The notes under the pieces: generated by a model
Seen by the model: the letters and a program-made list of their open reading frames with translations, nothing else
Databases searched by the model: none
What the model was told of the DNA's origin: nothing
Assembly: GCA_003427395.1 (NCBI GenBank)
Contig: BFEA01000013.1
Coordinates: forward strand, 4,701,754 to 4,723,212
DNA: 21,459 nt
Source of the DNA: Chara braunii
Lineage: Eukaryota > Streptophyta > Charophyceae > Charales > Characeae
Reading direction: 5' to 3'
Program-made: the position numbers and the translations under genes
Part shown: positions 1 to 9,284 of the stretch, piece after piece
Position numbering within the stretch: position 1 is the first letter of the stretch
How the letters are laid out: the number at the start of each line of letters is the position of its first letter

Positions 1-22
1 CTCTCTCTCTCTCTCTCTCTCT
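1..22. repeat. (CT)n microsatellite
   Basis: The window opens in eleven CT dinucleotides and may continue to the left. Pyrimidine runs of this kind also occur near the ends of the LTRs of elements B and C, but nothing else here matches those LTRs, so I call it only a simple repeat. Confidence 0.9.
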
Positions 23-312
23 AACCCCCACGCATGTGACGAAGACTGCCATCCACTGTCTGCCGCTCTGCGATCCCCGCCTCCTCCCCCTCTGCCTTTC
101 CTACAGCCCTCCCTTTTCGAACCGGCCCGGCAGCCTCGCACTGCTTGCCCTGCGCACCATTTCGACCCGTCACGTTCGGCCTCCGCACCGTTTCGGCGGC
201 CGCTCCCCGCATGGGCCCTGGGCCCATTTCGTACTTTGCCAACACTGTGAACGGGGCCTTGTGTGGGACGCTCACGCGAGACCCTCAATTTCCTTTTAGT
301 ATTAGAGATTAG

Positions 313-334
313 AGATGTAGATGTAGATGTAGAT
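313..334. repeat. (GATGTA)n hexanucleotide microsatellite
   Basis: Three full copies of GATGTA are followed by a partial copy, preceded by related ATTAGAG repeats. Confidence 0.85.
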
Positions 335-384
335 GGGACCATATGCCAACATATTTTTTATAAACTTTTAAAGTCAATCCCAGA

Positions 385-421
385 ATGTGTGTCTGATGTT
401 GTGTGTGAGTGTGTGTGTGTG
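385..421. repeat. Imperfect (GT)n microsatellite
   Basis: GTGTGTCTGATGTT is followed by alternating GT with a single A interruption. The reverse strand reads as a run of His-Thr codons, so an open frame across this stretch should be disregarded. Confidence 0.8.
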
Positions 422-735
422 ATGATTTGAAAACACCTTGGATAGATCCAGTACAATGTGGTCCATCCGGTAACCTACTAGAGAAAACCATGCACGAAGG
501 CTTGAAGACGATTCTCCACATAACTCTGCAGAGAACAAGCCGAAAGTCAAACGGGCGTTCCAGACTGAAAAAGAAAGAATAAAAGTGAAGTTGGGACTTG
601 TGTTGGACTTGCATCAACTCATCAGGAGGCTGAATCCTTGACATTCTGCAGAATCCCCATATTGATGCTTTGAGTGATGATCTCCTTTAGCCCGTGTTGA
701 AAGTGGACAGCCAGCAGGTGACATGGTAGGCAGCA

Positions 736-1140
736 AGGGAAGAAGGAAGCAAGGCAATGACACAGTGAGGCTCAAGGCACTGCTGATAATGCAGCCAAAC
801 CACACGGCACGCTAGCAAACTGCATGGAAGGACAAGGCAAGCGGATGGCAGCACGGCAGCAAGACAGCGAGGCAGAAGGCAGCGCTGACGAAGCAGCCAA
901 ACTACACGAGACAAGCAAACTGCATGGAAAGACAAGGGATGGGCAGCAAGGTAACAATCCAGTGAAGCACAAGGCAGTGCTGACAAAGCAGCCAAACTAC
1001 CAAGAGACTAGCAAACTGCATGGAAAGACAACAAGGCAACAATGCAGCAAGGCAAAAGGCAATGCTGACAAGGCAGCCAAACTACAAGGCAAACCGATGA
1101 GCTGCAAGGAAGGACATGGCAAGTGGATGGGCACCACTGC
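736..1140. repeat. Degenerate tandem repeat, unit 85-102 bp, four copies
   Basis: The anchor GCAGCCAAAC, with slight variants, recurs at 791, 893, 988 and 1073, giving spacings of 102, 95 and 85 bases. Each copy also carries forms of GGCANTGCTGA before the anchor, and most carry GCAAACTGCATGGAA after it, rich in GGCAAGCAAGG. A 131-codon forward frame (824-1219) crosses the array, but its product is only Gln/Lys/Ala repeats, so I treat it as non-coding. The irregular period suggests an old minisatellite or the remains of an internally repeated transposon. Confidence 0.75.
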
Positions 1141-1467
1141 AGCAGAGGAGTGCAGACAAGGCGGTCCACACATCCAGCACAGACCAAAGCAGTCCATCAA
1201 TTACTCAGACCACAAGTAGAATCCCACAGATTGTCAGTTCCCACGGCCCTCGGAGGCAGGAAGCCACTCTGACAAACATCTGTCATAACCCATGGAACAT
1301 GCACATATCAGACTTTCAGAACAGAGCAGCCCCCTAATGTTGTTACAGGCACTCCAAACAAACAACCACTGACTATTTGGCAATTCTTAAACATGCTTGC
1401 TCACACAGAAAATAAGATGAAAAGCAAGCAAGATATACATACATACTTAGAATAAAAAGAGGGAAGT
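1141..1467. other. Unassigned AT-rich flank of the nested insertion
   Basis: No gene or RNA is recognisable. The last 80 bases are A-rich with ATACATACATA steps, which is the kind of target used by LINE endonucleases and fits the insertion that begins at 1483. Confidence 0.5.
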
Positions 1468-1482
1468 AAGAATACATACAAA
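1468..1482. repeat. Target-site duplication, left copy (retroposon)
   Basis: AAGAATACATACAAA here is identical to 15626-15640, immediately after the A26 tract. Thirteen bases (GAATACATACAAA) are unambiguous. The first two A's at the right copy could belong to the poly(A) tail. A 13-15 base duplication is the size made by LINE-type target-primed reverse transcription, so it marks the left edge of the outer retroposon. Confidence 0.85.
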
Positions 1483-1490
1483 CGACGAAT

Positions 1491-1575
1491 GGCGTGGTGG
1501 CTCAGTGGTTAGAGCACCGGCTGGAAATGCACATTGTGGTATGAGGTTGCGGGTTCAAAACTCCGCGGCCTCGCG
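1491..1575 (+). promoter_or_regulatory. tRNA-like head with internal pol III promoter (A and B boxes)
   Basis: GGCGTGG could be the acceptor 5' strand. It is followed by an A box, TGGCTCAGTGG (1498-1508), inside a good D arm (GCTC/GAGC). A B box, GGTTCAAAACTCC (1552-1564), lies 44 bases downstream. The B box has one extra base relative to GGTTCRANNCC, the T stem is disrupted and no anticodon arm forms. This is therefore a tRNA-derived promoter, not a functional tRNA gene. The retroposon starts 15 bases upstream of the A box, about where pol III would start. Confidence 0.8.
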
Positions 1576-1589
1576 CATGTCCGCCGTTA

Positions 1590-1681
1590 GGCGCTTTCAT
1601 AGCGCCCAGCCATTCGCACACTCCCCTTGGGGCGACGCATGGTAAGTTTATACAGACACTGCCTGTGAGCCGCCCAAGGGG
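1590..1681 (+). other. RNA hairpins after the tRNA-like head
   Basis: Two inverted repeats sit just downstream of the B box. GGCGCT (1590-1595) pairs perfectly with AGCGCC (1601-1606) around a TTCAT loop. CCCCTTGGGGCG (1623-1634) pairs with CGCCCAAGGGG (1671-1681) with one bulged G. In the pol III transcript these would make a structured 5' module. Function is unknown. Confidence 0.5.
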
Positions 1682-2735
1682 TCCTCGTCCATGGTTGTTG
1701 TATGCTGGAATGGGCTTGGGGGAGGGCTATTTCGGGGTTTGGTTTGCTCGTGGTTCTTATGATCTTAGGTCTCTTCTGGTTGAGGGGGGGAGGGGATGTC
1801 CAGAGGGGTGCCTGTACGAATGAGTTAGTTGATCGCTTGGGGTAATACACAGGGGCTAGCTTGTCTGTGGAATGTCTTACCGTGGTATCTAGTCGCACAT
1901 ATGGTCGCACCTATAGATGGACCCTGCTAGAATTGACGGAACTGCTCATAGTAGTATTGTACATGGTATTGAATGAGCATTGAAGAACCCCCATTTGAAC
2001 TCTGCTTGAACCTCGCTGGCACATAGCAAGCACGAGTATAGTATAGTATGTGGCCCCAAAGAACCCTAGGTCTCCAACTCCCTGCCTCTCCCTAGGGAGG
2101 CCTCTCTCTAGACGTCTGGGTACCATGGGTTTCCCGGTTAGACGGGGGGCTTCATATTGGAGGGGATTCACAGTGGATAGTATGTCTAGGTGTGTTCCCC
2201 CTTGTGTGTGTCTCGAACCACGGGGGTGAAAAGCCTGTCTCATCTCTGGGGTGTGTGTGGGGGGAGGGGTACAGGAACCTTGTGGTTGGTAGGGCCGAAA
2301 AGTTCGGGTTGCTTAATGGGTAGTTCACCGTTCAAAGGGGGTAGTTGACTCATATACAAATTGGTCTCATGGACCACCTACGGAGACCGCATGGGTAGGC
2401 GGGAAATCACATCGTAGGTAGAAATACTACATGGGGTAGTCCAAGTAGTTAGAGTCTGCCTGATGACCAGTAGGTGCAAGTCGATGCTTGTCTCATGGAT
2501 TAGGACCACCTAACTGGCTGGTCATCTCTAGGTAGTGTATAGACATTGGGGTACTCTCATAGCCCCGTCATCACAGTCCTCGGGCCCACTAGGGATCAAA
2601 AAAGGGTAGGCTGTGAGATGGGTATAGTAGAGAGGATGCCGATAAAGTGTAGCTCGGGTAGGACTTGTATTGAGCCTGTCTCCTGAATAGTGGGTAGGAT
2701 GGGTGGTTCAGGGGGGAGTGTACTGTACATTAATA

Positions 2736-2742
2736 GGAGGTA
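2736..2742. repeat. Candidate target-site duplication of element A, left copy
   Basis: GGAGGTA abuts the probable TGTG start of the 5' LTR and recurs at 15295-15301 next to the end of the 3' LTR. Ty3/Gypsy elements normally duplicate 5 bases, so AGGTA may be the true duplication. The exact 3' LTR end is uncertain by about 10-20 bases. Confidence 0.5.
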
Positions 2743-4328
2743 TGTGACTTTCCAGCTTCTATACCTGAACGAACTTCCGAAGCCCTGAGTTTTGTTATTC
2801 GTGCTTTTTCGATCTCTAACAGGCTTTAGGGGTGCCCTTCTTTTTGGTTGGTGGTATGCATGGAATCGAAGGCTGATGAGGCCCTCTCACTTTTGATGGA
2901 ACATAATTGTTTTGGTGCCTTTTTGTTTCTGTGTCGGTGCCATGTATGCAAACTTCCCCCGCTTCTCACCATCCCCATGCCATCTTCACCTCTCTCTTCT
3001 TCGCGCCTTCTTTCCTCCATTTGTAACTGTTTTTCATCCTCCCTCCCTCCGCGCTTCTCTCCCGCTCCTTTTCGTCTGAATCTTGGTTCCGCTCCGCACT
3101 ACTCTTCGCGCTCTCCTTCTTCCGCCTTCATCCCAATACAAGAACTCCCTACCAATCGCCCCCCTCAGGGTATTTGAGTCGTCAGGCGACGTCGTGTAAG
3201 GACGATACTCACCTCACACTATGATCTGATTGGCTGCGAAGGAACTCGTGGGGATCAATATGGCTTTCCCCGAACGATTTACCCGAACTCTCTCTTCACC
3301 CCCTCCTACCTCCGCTCCGTTACCTCCCATCTTCTATCTTCCTCTTCGCAACCATAAGCTCCGCAAGCTCATCCGAAAAACTCTCTCAACCCATCTGCCA
3401 ACTTCTAAGAAGTCGTGGCTAGATGATGTGTGTGTACGGCGAGTCCAGAAGTCCTGACGAGATGACTGTAGTTTTGCAAGGCTGTGTGCCGGGTGGCAAC
3501 GATGGATTGTGGGATCTGGGCAAGTCGGTGTAGAAGCTGAGTTGGCAGGGTGACGATCGCTGCGGTGTGGAGGTTGGTATGTGGCGGTCGGGATCGCCAA
3601 TACCTTGGTAAGGAAGGTGTATGTGTACGAGTGGCTGCATGGCTTAGGGCCATAGTGGGCCTCGACTTCCTGTATCCCCGCCACACTCGTTACCATATAA
3701 CGAGGAAAGGACACGTGTATGTGAGTGGAACGTACGAGAACCCATCGCAAAGATCGACAAGTGCTACTATTTTCCTCCCTGGACAAGGTGCTCACGATTC
3801 GTAGGCGCTGGTTCTGTCATTATTGATACTTACTTTCCCCCGTACTCATTATTATTGCCTTTTAACGAATTGATTGCCATCCTGTGGACGACAGTGGCAC
3901 CTCATTGGCCCAACAATCTGTGTAGCGATTGTCGTTGTACCGAACGTTATCGGGAAAAGGGGTTCCACTACCGGATGCGTGGCCAGGACGAACACAAGCA
4001 AAGAGCGATCAGACTGAGGCCGTCCACGTCGGATTTCGAGCTCTATAAGGAACGACGCCGTGACTTAATTCGAAAACGAGATCCCACATGGAAGTTCAGT
4101 GGACTAAACGAATGTTTGAAAGCAGTGCGCACTATTTTTTTCCCGTGGCTATGGCCATTTCTCACTAAACTCGAACCATGCGGGGGATTTCAATTTCGTC
4201 TATGTCCCCACACTCAATTTTCCCAAAAATTATTGTCACACCCCATTTTGTTGTTCTTTCAGGGCCTATTCTGTATATTTCCCTTCCTTTTTATCACTCC
4301 GACCGAAAGACAGCATAGAGCGTGTGGT
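2743..4328 (+). repeat. 5' LTR of element A (about 1.59 kb)
   Basis: Sequence from about 2752 onward aligns with 12660 onward through the whole LTR at roughly 90% identity by eye. TGTG is the likely first base set in both copies. It ends directly before the primer-binding site. Compared with the 3' LTR it lacks three blocks of about 310, 680 and 46 bases. Open frames on both strands inside it, including 3855-4373, are interrupted relative to the other copy and I do not call them genes. Confidence 0.8.
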
Positions 4329-4341
4329 TGGTATCGGAGTC
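4329..4341 (+). other. Primer-binding site of element A (initiator tRNA-Met type)
   Basis: TGGTATCGGAGTC immediately follows the LTR. The common plant LTR-element site complementary to the 3' end of initiator tRNA-Met is TGGTATCAGAGC, so this differs at position 8 (A to G), and TC replaces C at the end. Element C carries the same position-8 change. Confidence 0.8.
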
Positions 4342-4369
4342 GACACGTGTCGGTTCTGGTGATAGTGAG

Positions 4370-4462
4370 ATGAGTTGGCGAGAGGATGAGTACCCGCTCG
4401 AACGGATCGAAGAAGTCTTCCCGTCACTCGAAACAGATCAGTGGAGGCAAGAAAAGAGGTAG
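4370..4462 (+). CDS. Small upstream ORF or detached gag N-terminus, 30 codons
   Basis: ATG at 4370 opens 30 codons ending in TAG at 4460-4462, two bases before the ATG of gag at 4465. The product begins MSWREDEYPLERIEEVF and is acidic and non-repetitive. It could be a short upstream ORF that tunes gag translation, or the true gag N-terminus separated from the rest by a frameshift. No related copy is available in the window to choose between these. Confidence 0.35.
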   Translation: MSWREDEYPLERIEEVFPSLETDQWRQEKR

Positions 4463-4464
4463 CC

Positions 4465-5641
4465 ATGGCCAACGCTAATGTGCCTGCCCCTTGAATAAAA
4501 ATGGTAAGCATCCCAACCACCTTTCCATTCTATCCTTATCACACCCATCCTGATGCATGGCTCAAAGTTGTGGAGGCTCAAGGCTATGATCTTCCTCGAG
4601 TTATCACCTTGCTTGTAAGAAACACCGCTCACGATTGGTTTAAACGTCATAGATGGGTAGATTGGGCTATGTTCAAAAAAACCTTCTTAACAAGATTTGA
4701 TGAGGTGAGCGAGGACGCTACCTGGTTTGTTTTGAAAATGCACCCTCAAGAACCAGGAGAACTGTTGCCAGACTTTGTGGATAGATTCCAAACAACTCTT
4801 GATAAGTCTGGATGGGAAGAAAACGTTGCTCGAGACTGGTTCATAGAATCTTCACAATCCTGTCTTAAAGGCAAAACTAAAAAAGAAAGTTCCTCCCAAA
4901 ACGACTAAACTACCGACGATCATTGCCAAGGCACTCGAGCTGGATTCGCAAGATACGCGCAAGTACATAGATCAAGGTGAGAAAGATATAGTTGATACGA
5001 TACAAGACGTGCCTGCAAAGCGGCGATCTTGGCTAAGATCGATTGGGCAGTTTTATCACCGCCACGATCCCGAAATCCGAGGCAGACCATCGCCGAGTCA
5101 TGTCCCTCGTACTCCCCCTTCTATCGTCTCTCCTTCTCCTTCCAAGACCGCTCATGTTACCACAGTCTTACCTCAGTCATCGACGCAAGTACCCATCACC
5201 AACCTTCATCTAGCTCATATGATTCATACGGCCACTTCCCGACAATTGGAGTGGATGAATTACTTAATGCAGACTCAGACTTGGCAGATTGATCGATTAG
5301 AGCGAGTCTTGCGAGAACTGATGAGCGCGAGCTCAAAAACGTCACGCGCTAATCCTTCTCCTTCGTACCCTTTACTGCCTGCCCTTCCAATATTGACGCA
5401 AGTTGCTCTTCATGCTCCCCCTGTACCTCTCCAGGTTGTCGTTCTTCCATGTAGAGTGGAGTGTTATAGTTGCAAGCAGCCCGGACACTTCGCTCGGGAC
5501 TGCCCCCTTCCGAAGCAGAATCAACCCCATCCTGCGGTCGCGCCTGTGGCCTTTAATCAGGGATGGGTAGCAAAGCTACTCGAAGGAACAGGAGAACAAG
5601 GAAATAGTTCCCCTTCTCTACTCCCTCCTATGCCTACATAG
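4465..5641 (+). pseudogene. gag: gag of element A (capsid plus zinc knuckle), broken
   Basis: Gag forms the particle that packages element RNA. ATG at 4465 is in frame with the main body, but a TGA at 4492-4494 interrupts after nine codons; the open part resumes at ATG 4501. Residues encoded at 4620-4720 match the retrotransposon gag (capsid) family pattern, with HDWFKRH, a W and FKKTFLTRF. A one-base frame change near 4855 moves the frame, after which translation is continuous to 5638. A CCHC zinc knuckle, CYSCKQPGHFARDC, lies near 5461-5502 and is complete. A long Ser/Pro-rich linker separates the two domains. TAG at 5639-5641 is followed directly by in-frame ATG. Confidence 0.85.
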
Positions 5642-6710
5642 ATGACTGCGTCAATTTCTGGGGCTTCATTTGAAGCTGCGGATGTCGTCGATCCGACCGA
5701 GTACCTCAAGTTGGCAGGGTTGATTGAAGTTATTCGACCTGGTAAAAATGAGCTTGAATGGGTGGAATGCGAATTGGAACCCGGTCCTCTGTTTCAGACA
5801 GGAGGGATCGATGTCTTGCAAACATTAAAGAGATTAGATATCAGAGTCCCTGCTTCGGCTGGTCACCTCCTAACCATCTCCGAGACTGTAAACGATAAGC
5901 TCCTTCAACAATGTCAAAAGAACTAGAAACGATTCACGTAGCAGTGTGTCCAAAGAATGCTAAAGAAAAAGGAGGAGATGGCAGAGTCAGCACCTTCCCC
6001 GTCCAATCCCATAGCTATCATTGACCCTCCTGATAGACAGGAAGTCTCCGAGCCCACCAGCGTAGCGACGATTGAGTATGCCGAAAAAAATCACTTCATC
6101 CGTGTTCGACCAATACTATGGAAAAGTGCGGAATGTGATTGCAAGGTGTGGGGAAAGTCGTTCAATGCCTCAGTCCATACCAGATCATCCACCGTGGCGT
6201 TGTCACTTGACACAGTTCGAAAGACCAGACGATTAAACTTCATTCTCCCCCTATCAAGGGAAAGACAATTATGTCTCAGTTGATGAAGAAACCATGAACA
6301 TCGCAGGGATGATTGAAAATGTGGCAGTTAAGGTTGGGCGAGTGCATGTGTTAGTAAATGCGTTAGTAATTGACGTGCAATCGTATTTTGTACTACTAGG
6401 ATTGCCCTAACCTTTGGCTGTCGGTGCACCTTTGCATTTCGATTCTAAACAACTCATTCTTACCCACACTAGAGGAAAACCACATACCGTTACCTTGCAC
6501 ATTTTCATGCGTCCTCTGAAGAAAATCATGGGGATGGTAGATAAAGCAATACAGGTCGGAATGATCGGGACACAGGAGACGAGATTGAAAGAAACTGAGG
6601 ATGACTCATTGGAAGAAAGCGACGGAGAATCTCTCCCTTCTAAGGAAGGTGAATACAACGAGAGGGATTACACGGAACTTTTGGATCATATGCCTACTGA
6701 AAAAGAGTAG
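5642..6710 (+). pseudogene. Pre-protease and aspartic protease region of element A, broken
   Basis: This is the N-terminal part of pol. The frame of gag continues after the TAG with an ATG at 5642 and runs to 5926. It encodes a segment ending in RVPASAGHLLTISETVNDKL, which resembles the conserved stretch that precedes the protease in many Gypsy elements. Stops at 5924-5926 and 5936-5938 follow. A second open part (5957-6283) and then a third in another frame (about 6270-6710) carry the rest. The segment near 6325-6408, with VHVLVNALVIDV and VLLGLP, fits the C-terminal half of a retropepsin. I could not find a clean catalytic DSG or DTG triplet, so the active site is lost or too diverged. The last 40 codons are acidic (EEYN/EKE-like linker). 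Confidence 0.6.
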
Positions 6711-7065
6711 AGCGAGTTGGTTTGACTCTTTGTATAGGAAGTCGAGGAGGAATTCAGGATGGCTTCGCGAATTGCGCATTCCATTTGTTTGAATACAGAG
6801 AGTACTAATTCTAACTATGCTCCCTCCCCTCCATTGTCCTTTCTCACTCTTACAGAGACTTGAATCCCTGCGACCTCTTTCCTCGGAGAGCCAATACTGC
6901 AGATAGCAGATATGGCTAACCTTTTGGAACCCCCTCGTACTTTGTACGAGGGTAGACTTTCTCTCCGAAGGAGATACCAATAAATGACGCAATATATCGA
7001 TCTTTACGTCTCTTTGCGTCAACCTTTGCTCACAAAAGACGCAATGGTAGGTTTGATCAAGGAAG
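6711..7065 (+). other. Pol linker without a clear open frame
   Basis: Between the protease remnant and RT, short coding-like fragments occur in different frames, for example around 6760-6880. None is long enough to name. This probably corresponds to the protease-RT linker, scrambled by small indels. Confidence 0.5.
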
Positions 7066-8270
7066 ATGCGGATGCACGAAGATATGACGGAACTAACGGG
7101 ATTGAAGACTGTGTCGAGTACCACTGATCCAGAGATTGATACAAAAGGAAAGGAAACTGAAATGATCATTCCTGCAGGATCACAAATGCTTGTCACTGTG
7201 TTCCCTGTCAGAACCAACGGTTCGATGTTTTCCAACGCAGAGGGAGTGCGCCCGCTTCACCCTGATTGGCTTGAGATGCGACTTGATGTTTTTGAAACTA
7301 ATCATACGGTCATAGTCTCGACTCGTGTTCCTAAAAAAATACGGAAGCTAATGAAAGATGTATTGCATGGATACACTGTAGGGTTGAGCGTGCATGATCA
7401 CGATATCAGTATGACGAATGTAATTGAGCATGAAAGTATTACGAGGAACCATCCGCGGATTAGCTACACTCCATATCGATACTCCCCACCGCGGCGAGTT
7501 GCCGCGTTCCAAAGAGTCAAGGAGTTTGAAGCTAATTGGTGGCTCAAACCCGCGATTGGGCCTTTGTCATTTGCGGTGGTGATTGTACCAAAGAAGACGA
7601 GAGAAATTCGGATCTATATTGATTATTGAAAACTGAACGATATCACGATTGAATATGTTTACCCTCTTCCTCGGATTGATGAGCTCCTGGATACTATAGG
7701 GCGTGCGTGTTTTTTCAGCAAGTTTGATGTCTGCCATGACTTCCATCACCTTCTCGTCAAAATGGAATACCGCCCGAAAACGACCTTCGTCCTTGTTGAA
7801 GGGACTTGGCAATGGATTCGATGCCCGATGGATATTTGCAATGCACCAGCTACGTTTCAACGTGCGATATACATGATGTTCCTAAACTTCGTACGAAAAA
7901 TGGAGTTGGCGCAAAGTATTATTAATTACTGTGTGATTGTATATATGGATGATATTATGGTGTACTCAATCACCTACGAAGGGCACGTACAACATATTGA
8001 CTGGATACTGCATGCATTAAAAAACGCAGGTTTCAAGGTTGCCCTCGAGAAATGCCAGCTCTTTCTGGGTGACGTGGTTAATGATAAGGGATTGCAATCG
8101 GAACCTTAAAAGGTGAAAGTTGTGAGGGATGCGCCGGTGCCCACGTCGCTTACGCAAGTTCGCATGATTTTAGGGTTGGCCTCGTATTACCGAAGGTTTA
8201 TCAAAGAATTTGCGCCAATTGTGGGACCCCTTATGAATCTGCTGAAAAAATATCAGTTGTTGATCTAGAT
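7066..8270 (+). pseudogene. pol: Reverse transcriptase of element A, with in-frame stops
   Basis: RT copies the element RNA into DNA. A single reading frame covers 7066-8270, so the domain is nearly intact. It is interrupted by TGA at 7627-7629 and TAA at 8107-8109. Family landmarks appear in order: VIVPKK and IRIYIDY near 7585-7626, PLPRIDELL at about 7666, FSKFDVCHDFHHL with the first catalytic Asp, the palm segment near 7840, and YMDD at 7942-7953 with both catalytic Asp present. The connection segment LGLASYYRRFIKEFAP follows near 8170-8217. The stop at 7627 falls where the family has Arg in DYR-x-LN, so it is a CGA to TGA change. The extended region before the RT core (7066-7500) is unassigned linker. 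Confidence 0.88.
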
Positions 8271-8276
8271 TCCCAG

Positions 8277-8793
8277 TGTTTTCAAACGTTCCGAGAACTC
8301 AAGGCGACTTTGATTTCAGCGCGTATCCTTATGAGGCCGGACCCAGAAAAGCCTTTTATTCTCATCACCGATTGGCAGCCCGAGGCGATCTCGACGATCT
8401 TGGCCTAGGTGGGACCAAATGGACTGGAACACGTGGTAAAATATGCTTCCAAGACTGTACCTGCCTGCAAAAGGAACTACTACGCGCCAGCGGGGGAATG
8501 CTTTGCTACCTTGTGGGGACAACCATTTCTGAGTGTACTTGTACGACCGAAAGTTCACGTTGGTTACCGATCACGATTCACTCCTAGCCCTGAAGAAGTC
8601 GCATGATTACTCGGGTATGATGGGACGATGGGCTACCACGTTGCAGAGCATGGAATTTGACATTCGCCACTGACAACACAAACGACACAAAAACGTCGAC
8701 GGACTGACACGTCTGCGTCAACCTGATAGAGTCCCTGCAAATGAAGAAATGACCCCGTGGAACGATCTAGAACAAAAGGGCGCGCCCAAGTAA
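8277..8793 (+). pseudogene. pol: RNase H of element A, broken
   Basis: RNase H removes the RNA strand during reverse transcription. The first part reads in one frame from 8277, with FRELKATL and then ITDW, whose Asp at 8370 is in the position of the first catalytic acid. TAG at 8406-8408 interrupts. ASKTVPACKRNYYAPAGEC near 8442-8501 matches the segment carrying the conserved Glu. The frame changes near 8545, after which KFTLVTDHDSLLALKKS and a C-terminal HKNVDGLTRL are read up to TAA at 8791. TGA at 8671 replaces a codon that is usually Arg in the H-R-x-G-K segment. Confidence 0.8.
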
Positions 8794-8840
8794 GGTGACG
8801 TGGTGATCCTTCATAACGTTTGAATCTTCACTCAGTAGTG

Positions 8841-9284
8841 ATGGCTGCCCCCTTTTCTCTCCCTAATCATTCCACCCCCTCTCAAATCCGTGATCCTTCC
8901 TTTTTCTTGGATCTTGCAGATAAATTATGTTATTTCTGCATGCGCATTTCATGAGTGTACGAAGTGGACTTTTACCCACATGAGTCTGGATTTGTTGATT
9001 GGGTAGACTGCGCCGCGTGCGTCAATCGCGCACATAGCGCATGTATTCGACATCGAACGGTTAGTAAAGAATGGAAGTGTCCTCTGTGTCGTATAGATAA
9101 GCTTCCTACGGAAGCGTGATTTGAAGCCGCCAGAACTGTCGGGCCCGAATATGATGAGAAATTCCGACGAGCGGAAGTTTGGACAAATAAAATCCTGTTG
9201 ACAAAATTAGTTGGCAAATCATTGGATAGCCACACGAAGCATGACAAACGTCGGGCAAACGAGAGATCTCGCGTTCCAATGCTA
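8841..9284 (+). pseudogene. PHD-finger-like (C4HC3) module in pol of element A
   Basis: One reading frame opens at ATG 8841 and stays coherent for 148 codons, with TGA at 8952 and 9117. Cysteines at 8928 and 8937 (C-x2-C), 9009 and 9018 (C-x2-C), His at 9033, Cys at 9042, and Cys at 9078 and 9087 (C-x2-C) give the order C4-H-C3. Tryptophan at 9072 lies two residues before the seventh ligand (WKCPLC), as in PHD fingers, and the H-x2-C spacing also fits. The gap between ligands 2 and 3 is 23 residues, slightly long. PHD fingers usually bind histone H3 tails. After the finger comes a basic, charged stretch (9120-9280). Position is between RNase H and the HHCC zinc domain of integrase, which is read separately from 9277, so this is not that domain. 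RING or another treble-clef fold is the alternative. Confidence 0.65.

Larger units (their letters stand above)
23..735. other. Unassigned non-coding region
   Basis: About 300 bases of GC-rich sequence are followed by AT-richer sequence. Open frames of 60-110 codons exist on both strands, but their translations are compositionally biased and resemble no protein family I know. There is a short hexamer repeat (GATGTA, 313-334) and a GT-rich stretch (385-421). I see no gene, RNA or mobile-element boundary. Confidence 0.5.
1483..2742 (+). mobile_element. tRNA-headed non-coding retroposon (SINE-like), 5' part
   Basis: This begins directly after the target-site duplication. It has a pol III-type tRNA-like head (1491-1575), then a structured GC-rich stretch, then about 1 kb of G- and T-rich sequence with no credible open frame. 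It is interrupted at about 2742 by LTR element A and resumes at about 15302, ending in poly(A) at 15627. Joined, the body would be about 1.6 kb, far longer than ordinary SINEs of 100-700 bp. It lacks reverse transcriptase, so it would depend on a partner LINE. I cannot exclude that the head and the remainder come from two nested elements. Confidence 0.7.

Noticed and set aside
1-300. The right end of another LTR at the window edge
   Set aside because: The CT run resembles the CT-rich ends of LTRs B and C, but no primer-binding site or further similarity follows.
824-1219. 131-codon forward frame
   Set aside because: It follows a degenerate 85-102 bp tandem repeat and encodes only Gln/Lys/Ala-rich repeats.
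1491-1575. A functional tRNA gene
   Set aside because: A and B boxes and the D arm are good, but the T stem is disrupted by an extra base, no anticodon arm forms and the sequence continues as a retroposon with target duplications.
3334-3795. 153-codon reverse-strand frame in the 5' LTR
   Set aside because: The 3' LTR copy of the same sequence is broken in this frame, and the product is not recognisable.
6606-7235. 209-codon reverse-strand frame
   Set aside because: It lies antisense to the protease-RT linker and RT N-terminus of element A. No family resemblance and fully explained as a shadow of pol.
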